Shown piece by piece: positions 1 through 7,791 of a DNA stretch of 64,000 nt (positions within the stretch are counted from its first letter, which is position 1; the number at the start of each line of letters is the position of its first letter). Location of the stretch: NCBI RefSeq assembly GCF_031177825.1, contig NZ_JAPSKE010000009.1, positions 142,720 to 206,719 on the forward strand, given 5' to 3'. Below the pieces are notes generated by a model that saw only the letters and a list, made by a program, of their open reading frames with translations, did no database searches and was not told the DNA's origin. Position numbers and translations under genes: made by a program. This stretch comes from Paenibacillus sp. (GTDB lineage Bacteria > Bacillota > Bacilli > Paenibacillales > YIM-B00363).

Positions 1-562
1 CGTCCGCCGCGTCGTCCGCGTGGAGCGGCTCGCGCCCGTAGAGATAGCGAAACAGCACGTTCTTCGACTCGAGCTGCCGCTCGATGCGGCTCCGGAGCCG
101 GGGCTCGTCGAAGAGATCGGCCGCTTGCACGCCGATCTTCGCGTACTTGTCCGCGTAGAACGGCGCGATGCCTCGCTTCGTGGAGCCGAAGCTCCCTTCG
201 CCAAGCCGCTCCTCCTCCAGCTCGTCGAGCAATCGATGGGCCGGCAGCACGAGCTGCGCCCGGTCCGACACGCGCAGACGCGGCGCCGGGACGCCCCGCT
301 CCTCCAACATGCTAAGCTCCTGCAGCAGCACCTTGACGTCCAGCGCCGTCCCCGGCCCGATCACGTTCGTCGCGGACGGATGAAATACGCCCGACGGCAG
401 CATTCGCAGCGCGAACTTCCCATGCCGGTTCAAGATCGTATGGCCCGCGTTGCTGCCGCCTTGAAACCGTACGACGTAATCCGCCCCCTCCGCCAGTACG
501 TCCGTCATCTTTCCCTTGCCTTCGTCTCCCCAATTGGCGCCTACGATCGCCGTAACGGTCAT
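1..562 (-). CDS. purA: Adenylosuccinate synthetase, 5' part only (gene runs off the window)
   Basis: Joins IMP and aspartate with GTP to make adenylosuccinate, the committed step to AMP, in the cytoplasm. The reading frame opens at an ATG at 562-560 and stays open to the window edge, giving 187 residues of a protein that is normally about 430. It begins MTVTAIVGANWGDEGKGK, the PurA GTP-binding loop, followed by GGSNAGHT and later STKRGI, all family signatures. The C-terminal half is outside the window. It is divergent from a LysR-type regulator, 103 bases apart, which suggests that regulator controls it. A purA beside a dedicated LysR gene may be a second copy of the gene; the window alone cannot show this. 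Confidence 0.95.
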   Translation of the reverse strand, partial: MTVTAIVGANWGDEGKGKMTDVLAEGADYVVRFQGGSNAGHTILNRHGKFALRMLPSGVFHPSATNVIGPGTALDVKVLLQELSMLEERGVPAPRLRVSDRAQLVLPAHRLLDELEEERLGEGSFGSTKRGIAPFYADKYAKIGVQAADLFDEPRLRSRIERQLESKNVLFRYLYGREPLHADDAAD

Positions 563-630
563 TTCTTCCGCCTCCCGCTCTTGTATCTTGCTACGTGGAT
601 GATTATACTCCCTGTAATGACATTGAAAAA

Positions 631-651
631 ATTGATATATCTAATACCAAT
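631..651. promoter_or_regulatory. Candidate LysR-type binding site between purA and the LysR gene
   Basis: The interval holds an interrupted dyad, ATTGATA-N7-TACCAAT, of the T-N11-A kind that LysR regulators bind. It lies 15 bases upstream of the LysR start and about 70 bases upstream of the purA start, so one site could serve both divergent genes. A TATAAT hexamer read on the minus strand (603-608) could be the purA -10. This is pattern evidence only. Confidence 0.4.
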
Positions 652-665
652 CATAAACAGGGGTA

Positions 666-1562
666 ATGACTATGGAGATCAACTTGGAGTGGTACCGCGT
701 GTTCTCCGAGGCGGCGAAGACAGGAAGTCTGACGGGCGCCGCGGAGCGGCTGCACATTACGCAGCCGGCGGTCAGCCATACGCTGAAGCAGCTCGAGACG
801 GCGCTCGGCGCGGCGCTGTTCTTCCGGACGGCGAAGGGCGTGCGGCTGACGGCGGAAGGCGAAGCGCTGTTCGGCTGCGTCCAACAAGCGCTCGGCATGG
901 TGGAAGCCGGGGAGAGAACCGTCGCGGACATGCGGCAGCTGACGCGGGGGGAAGTGCATATCGGCGCCAGCGACACGCTGTGCAAGCATTTTCTGCTGCC
1001 GTATTTGGAGAAGTTTCACCGGGATTACCCCGAGATCCGCATCCACGTCACGAACCGGACGACGCCGGAGACGATCGCGCTCCTGAAAGAAGGCGCGATC
1101 GACTTCGGCATCGTGAATTTGCCCGCGGCGGATCCGAAGGTCGACTTCCGCGGCAGCGCGTCGATTCGGGACATCCTCGTCGGCCGGCCGGACGACGACG
1201 CGGTCGCACAAGCTCCGCTGGCGCTGGAGCAGCTGGCGTCGTATCCGCTGCTGATGCTCGAGCCCGGCGGCAGCACGCGGCGGTTCCTCGACGACTTCGC
1301 GCTCCGGCGCGGCATTCGCCTCCGGCCGGAATTCGAGCTCGGCAGCATCGACTTGCTCGCTCAGTTCGCAAGCAGCGGCCTCGGGCTGGCCTTCGTTCCC
1401 AGGCAGTACGTCGAGGCGGAACTCCGAGACGGACGGCTCGTCGAGATCGCGCTCGACCCGCCGCTTCCCGAACGCCGCGTCGGCATCGCCACGCTCCGCG
1501 GGGTTCCGCTTTCGACCGCGGCGAAGCGATTGCTGGAGCTGCTCCCGCAACCCCTCGATTAA
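666..1562 (+). CDS. LysR-family transcriptional regulator
   Basis: A 298-residue protein of normal LysR length. Residues 1-65 form the winged helix-turn-helix (EINLEWYRVFSEAAKTGSLT, then AAERLHITQPAVSHTLKQLE). From about residue 90 the periplasmic-binding-like effector domain follows (GEVHIGASDTLCKHFLLPYL). The ATG at 666 is preceded by AGGGG; a second in-frame ATG six bases later is equally possible. It is transcribed away from purA and is the obvious candidate to control it. The effector is unknown. Family assignment is sure; the target is inferred from position only. Confidence 0.93.
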   Translation: MTMEINLEWYRVFSEAAKTGSLTGAAERLHITQPAVSHTLKQLETALGAALFFRTAKGVRLTAEGEALFGCVQQALGMVEAGERTVADMRQLTRGEVHIGASDTLCKHFLLPYLEKFHRDYPEIRIHVTNRTTPETIALLKEGAIDFGIVNLPAADPKVDFRGSASIRDILVGRPDDDAVAQAPLALEQLASYPLLMLEPGGSTRRFLDDFALRRGIRLRPEFELGSIDLLAQFASSGLGLAFVPRQYVEAELRDGRLVEIALDPPLPERRVGIATLRGVPLSTAAKRLLELLPQPLD

Positions 1563-1692
1563 GCCGAACCGACCTTCGTCGAGCGCTTCATTTGTCCAAC
1601 TCCGCGGCGGCTCAGTCCATGTACGCGCTTCCGCTACTGTGGTACCTTGGCATAAGAATCAACTCAATTCAACGCCGATAGGAGCGAATCGT

Positions 1693-2679
1693 ATGGCAGA
1701 GCGAACGAAACCGACGAACGAGCCGCTAGTGACGCATATCTACACAGCCGACCCGTCGGCACACGTCTTCGAGGGAAAACTATACATCTATCCGTCCCAC
1801 GATCTGGACTACGAAGCGGAGTCGAACGATAACGGCGATCAGTACGCGATGGAGGACTATCATGTCCTCTCGATGGACGATCCCGCCTCGTCGAGGGCGG
1901 TCGACCACGGCGAAGCGCTTCACCTCCGGGACATCCCCTGGGCCAAGAGGCAGCTGTGGGCGCCGGATGCCGCCTATAAGAACGGAACGTATTACTTATT
2001 TTTCCCGGCGAAAGATCATGACGATATTTTCCGTCTCGGGGTCGCGACGAGCGCAAGCCCGACCGGTCCGTTCACGCCGCAGCCGAGCTACATCCCGGGC
2101 AGCTACAGCATCGATCCGGCCGTATGGATCGACGACGACGGAGCGGCGTACGTGTATTTCGGCGGCCTCTGGGGCGGGCAGTTGGAGAAGTGGCAGACGG
2201 GCGAATTCCGGCCCGACGCGGCGGGACCGTCCGGGTCCGAGCCGGCGCTCGGTCCGAGAGTCGCCCGTCTGACGGACGATCTGCTCGCCTTCGCGGAGAC
2301 GCCGAAGGAAATCTCGATCGTCGACGAGGACGGGCAGCCGATCCAAGCCGGCGACGAGGATCGGAGGTATTTCGAAGGTCCGTGGATGCACAAATATAAC
2401 GGCAAGTATTATTTGTCCTATTCGACGGGCACGACCCATAAGCTCGTGTACGCGGTCGGCGACGGTCCGCAAGGCCCCTTCACGTTCGAGGGCACGATCC
2501 TCACGCCCGTCATCGGCTGGACGACGCATCATTCGATCGTCGAATATCAAGGCAAGTGGTATTTGTTTTACCACGACGCGTCTCTGTCCGGCGGCGTCAA
2601 CCACAAGCGCTGCGTGAAGTGCGCCGAACTGTTCTATAACGAGGACGGCACGATTCGGACGATCGATCCGTATGAATAA
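1693..2679 (+). CDS. Glycoside hydrolase family 43 (arabinofuranosidase/xylosidase type)
   Basis: A 328-residue five-bladed propeller enzyme without a signal peptide, so probably acting on imported oligosaccharides. The three carboxylates expected of GH43 can be placed: the general base in TADPSAHVF (Asp20), the pKa-modulating Asp in SIDPAVWIDDDG, and the acid Glu in YFEGPWMHKYNGKYYLSYS. The start at 1693 is chosen because GGAG sits 8 bases upstream; the frame extends to 1639 but that part has no ribosome site and no family similarity. It stands alone between the LysR gene and a strong bidirectional terminator. Family members act on arabinan, arabinoxylan or xylo-oligosaccharides; which one cannot be read from the sequence. 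Confidence 0.9.
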   Translation: MAERTKPTNEPLVTHIYTADPSAHVFEGKLYIYPSHDLDYEAESNDNGDQYAMEDYHVLSMDDPASSRAVDHGEALHLRDIPWAKRQLWAPDAAYKNGTYYLFFPAKDHDDIFRLGVATSASPTGPFTPQPSYIPGSYSIDPAVWIDDDGAAYVYFGGLWGGQLEKWQTGEFRPDAAGPSGSEPALGPRVARLTDDLLAFAETPKEISIVDEDGQPIQAGDEDRRYFEGPWMHKYNGKYYLSYSTGTTHKLVYAVGDGPQGPFTFEGTILTPVIGWTTHHSIVEYQGKWYLFYHDASLSGGVNHKRCVKCAELFYNEDGTIRTIDPYE

Positions 2680-2688
2680 AGAAATAAC

Positions 2689-2717
2689 GCAGCCGACCCC
2701 GCCATGGGGTCGGCTGC
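2689..2717. terminator. Bidirectional intrinsic terminator
   Basis: A perfect 12-bp stem, GCAGCCGACCCC with its complement, closes a 5-base loop. It lies between the convergent GH43 gene (+) and the small membrane protein gene (-). On the minus side the stem is followed by TTATTTCTTTATTC; on the plus side by GCATTTTCG. Confidence 0.8.
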
Positions 2718-2728
2718 GCATTTTCGAC

Positions 2729-2920
2729 TTATTTCGTTCGCGGAACGCCGCGTCCGCTCCTCAAGCCGCCGAAGCCGCCGAGCTTCGCCGACAAGAACAA
2801 CGCCAGGAGCGCCAAATATAGCAACGGCCTGACGACGTCCGCTCCCAACCCGGAAATGAGCGTCCCCGCGGCCGCCTCGATCGCCCCGACGACGTACATA
2901 AAGCCCTCTCCCAGCCCCAT
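2729..2920 (-). CDS. Small membrane protein of unknown function downstream of proS
   Basis: A 63-residue ORF whose ATG directly follows the proS stop codon (TGA then ATG), suggesting translational coupling. It has a glycine/alanine-rich amphipathic first half and one clear hydrophobic span (VVRPLLYLALLALFLSA), ending in a basic tail with GLRSGRGVPRTK. A second in-frame ATG at 2899 has a better ribosome site (GGGAGAGGG), so the true product may be 56 residues. I recognise no family. It ends just before the shared terminator, consistent with being the last gene of the proS unit. Confidence 0.5.
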   Translation of the reverse strand: MGLGEGFMYVVGAIEAAAGTLISGLGADVVRPLLYLALLALFLSAKLGGFGGLRSGRGVPRTK

Positions 2921-4633
2921 TCATCGGAACGATTCGTCGTTCCCGATCAACCGTGCGAGCGCTTCTTCCTTCGGGACGACCGTTCGCTCTCCGGTCGCTC
3001 GATCGACCCATTCGACGTTCCCCTCCGCCGCATGCTTGCCGACGACGATGCGCACCGGGACGCCGATCAGCTCGGAGTCGGCGAATTTCACGCCGGCTCG
3101 CTCGTCTCTGTCGTCCAGCAGCGCTTCCACGCCATGCCGTAGCAGCGTCGCATACATCGCCTCCGCCAACGATCGCTGCGTCTCGTCGCGCATGGCGACC
3201 GGCACGATGTGCGCCCGGTACGGCGCGATCGACGCCGGCCACGCCAACCCTCGCTCGTCGTGACGCTGCTCGGCGACGGCCGCCAACAGCCTCGAGATCC
3301 CGATGCCGTAGCAGCCCATAATGACGGGCGTTTCCTTCCCTTCCGCGTCCGCGACGGTCGCGCCGCCGGCGGCGCTGTATTTCGTGCCGAGCTTGAACAC
3401 GTGACCGACTTCGATGCCGCGATGGAACCGGAGCTCGCCTTCGCGGCAGTGCGGGCAGGTTTCCCCTTCCGCCGCGTTGCGGACGTCGCCGGTCCGTTCG
3501 ACGGGAAAATCCCGGCCCGGCACGACGCCGATCCAGTGCATGTCCGCTTCGTTGCCGCCGACGACGCCGCTCGGCATTCGCGCGACGGCATCGTCGACGA
3601 ATACCGGGATCGGCAGCCCGACGGGGCCGGCGAAGCCGACCGGCGCCCCCGTGACGGCTTCGACCGTCGCCGCGTCCGCCAGCTCCAGCCGCTCGACGCC
3701 GAGGGAGCGCTTCAGCTTGATCTCGTTCACTTCGTGGTCGCCGCGCACGAGCACGGCCACCGGTTCGCCGTCCGCCGCGTAAACGAGCGTCTTCATCAAG
3801 CGGCTCGGCGCCGCGCCTAGAAACCGCGACAGCTGCTCGATCGTCCGCACGTTCGGCGTGCGCCGCTTCTCCAGCGTCGTCGATCCGCCGCCGTCGGCAG
3901 GCTGCCGGTCGATGCCGGACGCCGCCCGCTCCACGTTCGCCGCTTGGGCGCAATGGGTGCACGCGACGATCGTATCCTCGCCGATATCGGCGAGCGCCAT
4001 GAACTCGTGCGAGCCGCCTTCCCCGCCGATCGCGCCGGCGTCTGCTTCCACCGCGCGGAACCGCAAGCCGCATCGTTCGAAAATACGCAAATACGCTTCG
4101 TACATGCCGCGGTACGACGCGTCCAACCCCTCCCAGGACGCGTCGAACGAGTAGGCGTCCTTCATTAAAAACTCTCTGCCGCGGAGCAATCCGAACCGGG
4201 GACGCCGTTCGTCGCGATACTTCGTCTGCACCTGATATACCGTAACCGGCAACCTGCGGTAGGAGCTGATCTCGTTCCGGAACAGCTCGGCGACGACCTC
4301 CTCGTGCGTCGGGCCGAGCGCGAACTCGCGTTCCTGCCGATCCTTCAAACGAATCAGCTCAGGACCGTACACGTCGTACCGTCCGGACGCCCTCCACAGC
4401 TCCGCCGGCTGCAGCGCGGGCATCAACAGCTCCTGCGCCCCCGCGCGATCCATCTCTTCGCGAACGATCCGCTCCAGCTTTCCCAACACCCGCAGACCGA
4501 GCGGCAAATACGCGTATACCCCGGCCGCCAGCTGCCGGATATACCCCGCGCGCAGCAGCAGCTTGTGGCTTGCGGCCTCCGCGTCGGCAGGCGATTCGCG
4601 AAGCGTGCTGGAAAACAATGTCGATTGCCTCAT
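2921..4633 (-). CDS. proS: Prolyl-tRNA synthetase
   Basis: Charges tRNA-Pro with proline. The 570-residue protein has the bacterial-type architecture: class II catalytic core from MRQSTLFSSTLRE with motif 2 around TKYRDERRPRFGLLRGREF, the inserted YbaK-like editing domain in the middle (RTIEQLSRFLGAAPSRLMKT onward), motif 3 in GCYGIGISRLLAAVAEQ, and a C-terminal anticodon-binding domain ending near NDESFR. The frame is open further upstream to 4792, but that part is the T-box leader; the ATG at 4633 has AGGAGGAG upstream and matches the family start. Expression is probably controlled by uncharged tRNA-Pro through the leader described separately. Confidence 0.96.
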   Translation of the reverse strand: MRQSTLFSSTLRESPADAEAASHKLLLRAGYIRQLAAGVYAYLPLGLRVLGKLERIVREEMDRAGAQELLMPALQPAELWRASGRYDVYGPELIRLKDRQEREFALGPTHEEVVAELFRNEISSYRRLPVTVYQVQTKYRDERRPRFGLLRGREFLMKDAYSFDASWEGLDASYRGMYEAYLRIFERCGLRFRAVEADAGAIGGEGGSHEFMALADIGEDTIVACTHCAQAANVERAASGIDRQPADGGGSTTLEKRRTPNVRTIEQLSRFLGAAPSRLMKTLVYAADGEPVAVLVRGDHEVNEIKLKRSLGVERLELADAATVEAVTGAPVGFAGPVGLPIPVFVDDAVARMPSGVVGGNEADMHWIGVVPGRDFPVERTGDVRNAAEGETCPHCREGELRFHRGIEVGHVFKLGTKYSAAGGATVADAEGKETPVIMGCYGIGISRLLAAVAEQRHDERGLAWPASIAPYRAHIVPVAMRDETQRSLAEAMYATLLRHGVEALLDDRDERAGVKFADSELIGVPVRIVVGKHAAEGNVEWVDRATGERTVVPKEEALARLIGNDESFR

Positions 4634-4650
4634 CGCAATCCTCCTCCTTC

Positions 4651-4693
4651 TTGAAAAAACAAAAAGACGCATTCGTTCAGGGACGAATGCGTC
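4651..4693 (-). terminator. T-box-controlled terminator of the proS leader
   Basis: On the minus strand a perfect 10-bp stem GACGCATTCG/CGAATGCGTC (4693-4684 and 4675-4666) is followed by TTTTTGTTTTTTC. Its 5' side directly adjoins the T-box sequence, so antiterminator and terminator would compete in the usual way. Confidence 0.9.
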
Positions 4694-4925
4694 GCGGTAC
4701 CACCCTAATTTCACCGCCGAAGGGCGATGCTCGTATCGATAACGGTCGGCGCCGGCAGCGGATACTCGTACGTTCCCCGCTGCAGCTCGCAAGGCGGGAA
4801 AGCTTCCTGCGGCGAGAGACCTTGCAGCCGGGGGTCTCTTCTCTGCATCGCCGTACTTGGAATCTCATGTCCTTGGTCGAGGCTGTTGATAGTCTCAAGT
4901 ATTGATGGTTGGGAATCAATTTACA
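4694..4925 (-). promoter_or_regulatory. T-box riboswitch leader of proS
   Basis: Read on the minus strand, 4706-4693 gives the T-box consensus AGGGTGGTACCGCG, which pairs with the free CCA end of uncharged tRNA to form the antiterminator. It is followed at once by the terminator hairpin and the proS start, as in all T-box leaders. The upstream part has several paired segments (for example GAGACC with GGTCTC, minus-strand sense) that would form Stem I. I could not place the proline specifier codon with confidence, and the 5' boundary is approximate. Confidence 0.9.
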
Positions 4926-4962
4926 ACATATTCCGAGTCCGGTCAAGCGCGATTCGGTTCGG

Positions 4963-5502
4963 TCACTTTTTCTTCCAAACGGAGGCGTATTTCTTGCGGT
5001 ATTTCGGATCCGCCTCGAGCTCGATCAGCTCGAGCGCGAGCGATTTCACGGCTTCGTCCGGGTCCGCGTCGTACAGCTTCCCCAGGCTCTCGACGATGTC
5101 ATGCCGAATCAGCGTGCCGTTCTTCTCGCCCGCGCATTCGCGGAACCGGCCGGCGAGGCCTTCCACGACCATCCGCTTCCGTTCCGGACCGACCAAAGCG
5201 ATCTTCCACAGCGACAGCAGGCAATGCCTCGCCGTAACGAACCGCTCGTCCTTCGTCACCTCTAGCAGCTCGGGGAAAACGGTCGTGATCCGGCCTTCGG
5301 GGTCGCTCTTCGCGAGGTTGGACAGCAATTGCGAAGCGTGCGAGCGCCGGCGGTTATCCTTGTGCGTCAAGTCGTGCGCCAGCCGATCCCACGCGTCGTA
5401 CGCCCACTCGACAGGCTCCTCCGACAGTCGGATCAGCTCGTGGAACGCTTCGCTCGCAACGTCTCGGTCGAGCGAAAACAGTCGTTCGATTAACGCTTGC
5501 AT
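4963..5502 (-). CDS. HEAT-repeat-like helical protein, function unknown
   Basis: A 179-residue all-helical protein starting MQALIERLFSLDRDVASEAF. Pairs of helices such as DNRRRSHASQLLSNLAKSD and DERFVTARHCLLSLWKIAL look like HEAT or armadillo repeats, which usually bind proteins. The very basic end, KYRKKYASVWKKK, is notable. The ATG at 5502 has GGGGGA 9 bases upstream; the longer frame to 5565 would cover the promoter. It has its own promoter and is a single-gene unit. No enzyme motif is present and I do not assign a role. Confidence 0.8.
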   Translation of the reverse strand: MQALIERLFSLDRDVASEAFHELIRLSEEPVEWAYDAWDRLAHDLTHKDNRRRSHASQLLSNLAKSDPEGRITTVFPELLEVTKDERFVTARHCLLSLWKIALVGPERKRMVVEGLAGRFRECAGEKNGTLIRHDIVESLGKLYDADPDEAVKSLALELIELEADPKYRKKYASVWKKK

Positions 5503-5535
5503 GCGCGTTCGTCCCCCTAAGAATTGTCTAAGTCC

Positions 5536-5589
5536 ACTATACGAAAACGGGAAAACCATTGTCAACCTTATGGTTGAATGTTTAAGGTT
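5536..5589 (-). promoter_or_regulatory. Promoter of the HEAT-repeat gene with a flanking inverted repeat
   Basis: On the minus strand TTGACA (5565-5560), an 18-base spacer and TATAGT (5541-5536) form a near-consensus vegetative promoter about 34 bases upstream of the start codon. An inverted repeat, AACCTTA/TAAGGTT (about 5564-5588), touches the -35 element and could be an operator. Confidence 0.7.
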
Positions 5590-5611
5590 ACCGGCTTGCG
5601 GCTCGTTCCTA

Positions 5612-6142
5612 CTATAATTTGATCACCATATGGATGTCGTAAGGCTCCTTCTCGAACAGCTCAGGATCGACCTCGGGCGTCGGCACGCTGCCGTTCTTGC
5701 GGTAAAAGCATACCGCCGACTCCGTCTCCGTCGAGGAAATGTACAGTTGCTTCGCTCCGCGGTCCGCGGCGACGGCGGAAAGCTCGCGCAAAATACGCGT
5801 ACCGATCCCCCGTCTCCGATGGCTTCTCGACACGTACATCAGATCGACGGCGAGGCGATCCCGGCGGTCGCCGCGGAAGGCGCCCGACAGGACGCCGAAG
5901 CCGACGAGTCTCTCGCCCTCGAAGCAGCCGACGGCCGTCCCCCCTGCGAGCAACTCCCTTGCGAAGCGCTCTATCATCTCTTGGGCCGCTTTCTCGTCCC
6001 AGGAGGGACTCTCGATGCGAGCCGGCGTCGACGTTAACGCCCCGTCGGTCAAGGCATACGTGCGTTCGATCGTCTCCGAGCGGTCGATCTCCGCGACCCG
6101 GAACGCATCCTCCGGTTTCAGTTCTTTGTAACGAAGCTTCAC
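5612..6142 (-). CDS. GNAT-family N-acetyltransferase
   Basis: A 176-residue acetyl-CoA-dependent acetyltransferase. The acetyl-CoA binding motif is visible in VSRSHRRRGIGTRILRELSA (R/Q-x-x-G-x-G/A), preceded by the central strand LAVDLMYVS and followed by GAKQLYISSTETESAVCFYR, the usual C-terminal strand-helix with the catalytic-region tyrosine. Members modify antibiotics, polyamines, protein N-termini or metabolites; the acceptor is not predictable here. It precedes the ABC exporter genes on the same strand, with 54 bases between this start and the end of the exporter operon. Confidence 0.88.
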   Translation of the reverse strand: MKLRYKELKPEDAFRVAEIDRSETIERTYALTDGALTSTPARIESPSWDEKAAQEMIERFARELLAGGTAVGCFEGERLVGFGVLSGAFRGDRRDRLAVDLMYVSRSHRRRGIGTRILRELSAVAADRGAKQLYISSTETESAVCFYRKNGSVPTPEVDPELFEKEPYDIHMVIKL

Positions 6143-6196
6143 GCGAAAGTCCCTCTCTTTATAAAAACATGCTTTCGCTCGAGTATACCTCTGCTC

Positions 6197-6982
6197 CTAC
6201 GATCCCGTCGAACGGTACCGACGAACGCCGAAGCGCCAAACGAGCAAGCAGGGCAGCAAAAACAACGCGCTCGCGAGCGGCATAGCGACGTACAACGCAT
6301 CGTACCCGCCCGGCGCCCGGCCGAGAATGTACAACAGCGGCAAGTAGCTGACCAAGCCGAACGGGATGACGAACGTGAAGATGACGGTCACCCACCTTTC
6401 GTAGATCGTCAGCGGATACTTCGCCATCTCCCGACCGCCGTCCGTCAGCACGTTCGCCAACTCCAGCCCCTGCACGGTCCAGAAGCATAACGTCGCGGCA
6501 AGCATGAAGATGCCTGTGAATATGAGCGCGCCCCCCGCCACCATAAGGCCGAGCGTGATCGCCTTCGCGACCGTCCATTCGACGTCCGCCCCGACGACTG
6601 CCCATGCTAACACGGCCGCCCCTTGAAGCATCCGACCGAACCGGCTGAACTCGAACTTCGAGCCCAGCACCTGCACGACCGTGCTTCGCGGCCGGACGAG
6701 CACGCGGTCGAACTCGCCGTTGACGACGAGCGACGAGAACGCGTCGAAGCCCCGGGCGAAGCATTCGCTTAGCGAGAAGGACAGATGCACGACTCCGAAG
6801 CATAGCGCGACCTCGAAAAACCCCCATCCTTTCAACTGGCCGAACCGTTCGAACATCAGATACAGCCCGGCGAACACCGTGAACGGAACGAGAAACTGCC
6901 CGAGCGTCAGCAGCCAGAAGGACGTGCGATATTGCATCTGCGATTTGAAGTGAATCGCCATATACTTGAAGTAAAGTCTCAT
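6197..6982 (-). CDS. ABC-2 family exporter permease (second permease of a three-gene system)
   Basis: A 261-residue membrane protein with about six hydrophobic spans, starting MRLYFKYMAIHFKSQMQYRT. It contains the conserved block NGEFDRVLVRPRSTVVQVLG typical of the uncharacterised permease pair that goes with COG4586-type ATPases. The open frame reaches 7369, but that extension overlaps the upstream permease and is not real. It starts 5 bases after the stop of the other permease, in one operon ATPase-permease-permease. Substrate unknown; such three-part exporters have been linked to lipid, polysaccharide or drug export, but nothing here decides. Confidence 0.88.
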   Translation of the reverse strand: MRLYFKYMAIHFKSQMQYRTSFWLLTLGQFLVPFTVFAGLYLMFERFGQLKGWGFFEVALCFGVVHLSFSLSECFARGFDAFSSLVVNGEFDRVLVRPRSTVVQVLGSKFEFSRFGRMLQGAAVLAWAVVGADVEWTVAKAITLGLMVAGGALIFTGIFMLAATLCFWTVQGLELANVLTDGGREMAKYPLTIYERWVTVIFTFVIPFGLVSYLPLLYILGRAPGGYDALYVAMPLASALFLLPCLLVWRFGVRRYRSTGS

Positions 6983-6987
6983 CCCGA

Positions 6988-7791
6988 TCACCCTCCTTGG
7001 ACGACGACGTTGCGCAACGCCCGGCGCAGCAGTCCGCGCCCGACGCCGACGAGCGCGACGAACCAGAACAACTGAATCGGAATGCCTTGAAGCGCTTCCG
7101 CCGTCCCGATCTGCCCGGAGTAGACGCGGAACGGGAAGTCCGTCGTCCAGCGGAAGGGTAACGCGCTCGCTATCCCTTGGAGCCATTCCGGCATGAGCGG
7201 CACCGGGATAATCATGCCCGCCAAAAACTCGCCCGCGACCGCGATGATGAGAATCGACCCGACCGGGGAAAGCGTCCAAAACACCGAGACGTAGATCAGC
7301 ATCGAAATCGCCACGACGACGAGCAGACCAAGGAATAACGAGACGAGAAACAGCGCGAACGCGATCCACGTCGGCGGCAGGCTCATGCGATACGGCTCCG
7401 GCAGCAAGAAGACCAGGATTAGCAGCGGGGAGGAGCGAAGCGCGACGCTTGCGAGCCGCGTCGCGAGCAGCTTAGCGTACCAGAACCGATAGATGCTGCA
7501 CGGCCGGCATAATTCGTACGCGATGTTCCCGCTCGTAATGAGATGGAAGATGTCTTGATCCCGGAACCATAGAGCGATAAAGCCGAGGAACATCTGCTGC
7601 AGCCATATATAGCAGACAAGATCGCCCAACGGCATCGGCGGTTCGACGGCGCTGTGCTCGTAGAAAGCGACATACGCCATAATAAAAATGAAGCCGAAGA
7701 AGATCTGCGTGGCGATGCCCGCGAGCGCGGCCGCCCGATATTGCAAGCCGGTGACGAAACGCAGCTTTAAGACGGAGACGTACGCGCTCAT
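6988..7791 (-). CDS. ABC-2 family exporter permease (first permease)
   Basis: A 267-residue membrane protein with about six spans and the block SGNIAYELCRPCSIYRFWYA, the equivalent of the arginine-proline motif in its partner permease. Its ATG overlaps the ATPase stop by 4 bases (ATGA), so the two are translationally coupled. Together with its neighbours it forms a complete exporter with no substrate-binding protein, which argues for export. The two permeases are distant paralogues and probably form a heterodimer. Confidence 0.88.
   Translation of the reverse strand: MSAYVSVLKLRFVTGLQYRAAALAGIATQIFFGFIFIMAYVAFYEHSAVEPPMPLGDLVCYIWLQQMFLGFIALWFRDQDIFHLITSGNIAYELCRPCSIYRFWYAKLLATRLASVALRSSPLLILVFLLPEPYRMSLPPTWIAFALFLVSLFLGLLVVVAISMLIYVSVFWTLSPVGSILIIAVAGEFLAGMIIPVPLMPEWLQGIASALPFRWTTDFPFRVYSGQIGTAEALQGIPIQLFWFVALVGVGRGLLRRALRNVVVQGG

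Noticed and set aside
20..1681. A 553-codon plus-strand frame spanning purA and the LysR gene
   Set aside because: It runs antisense to purA and in another frame of the LysR gene, with a low-complexity Arg-rich product.
2634..4073. A 479-codon minus-strand frame overlapping proS
   Set aside because: It shares the DNA of proS in a different frame and has no ribosome site; the proS frame carries all synthetase motifs.
6197..7369. A 390-residue version of the second exporter permease
   Set aside because: The N-terminal extension lies in the coding region of the first permease in another frame; the true start is MRLYFKYM at 6982.
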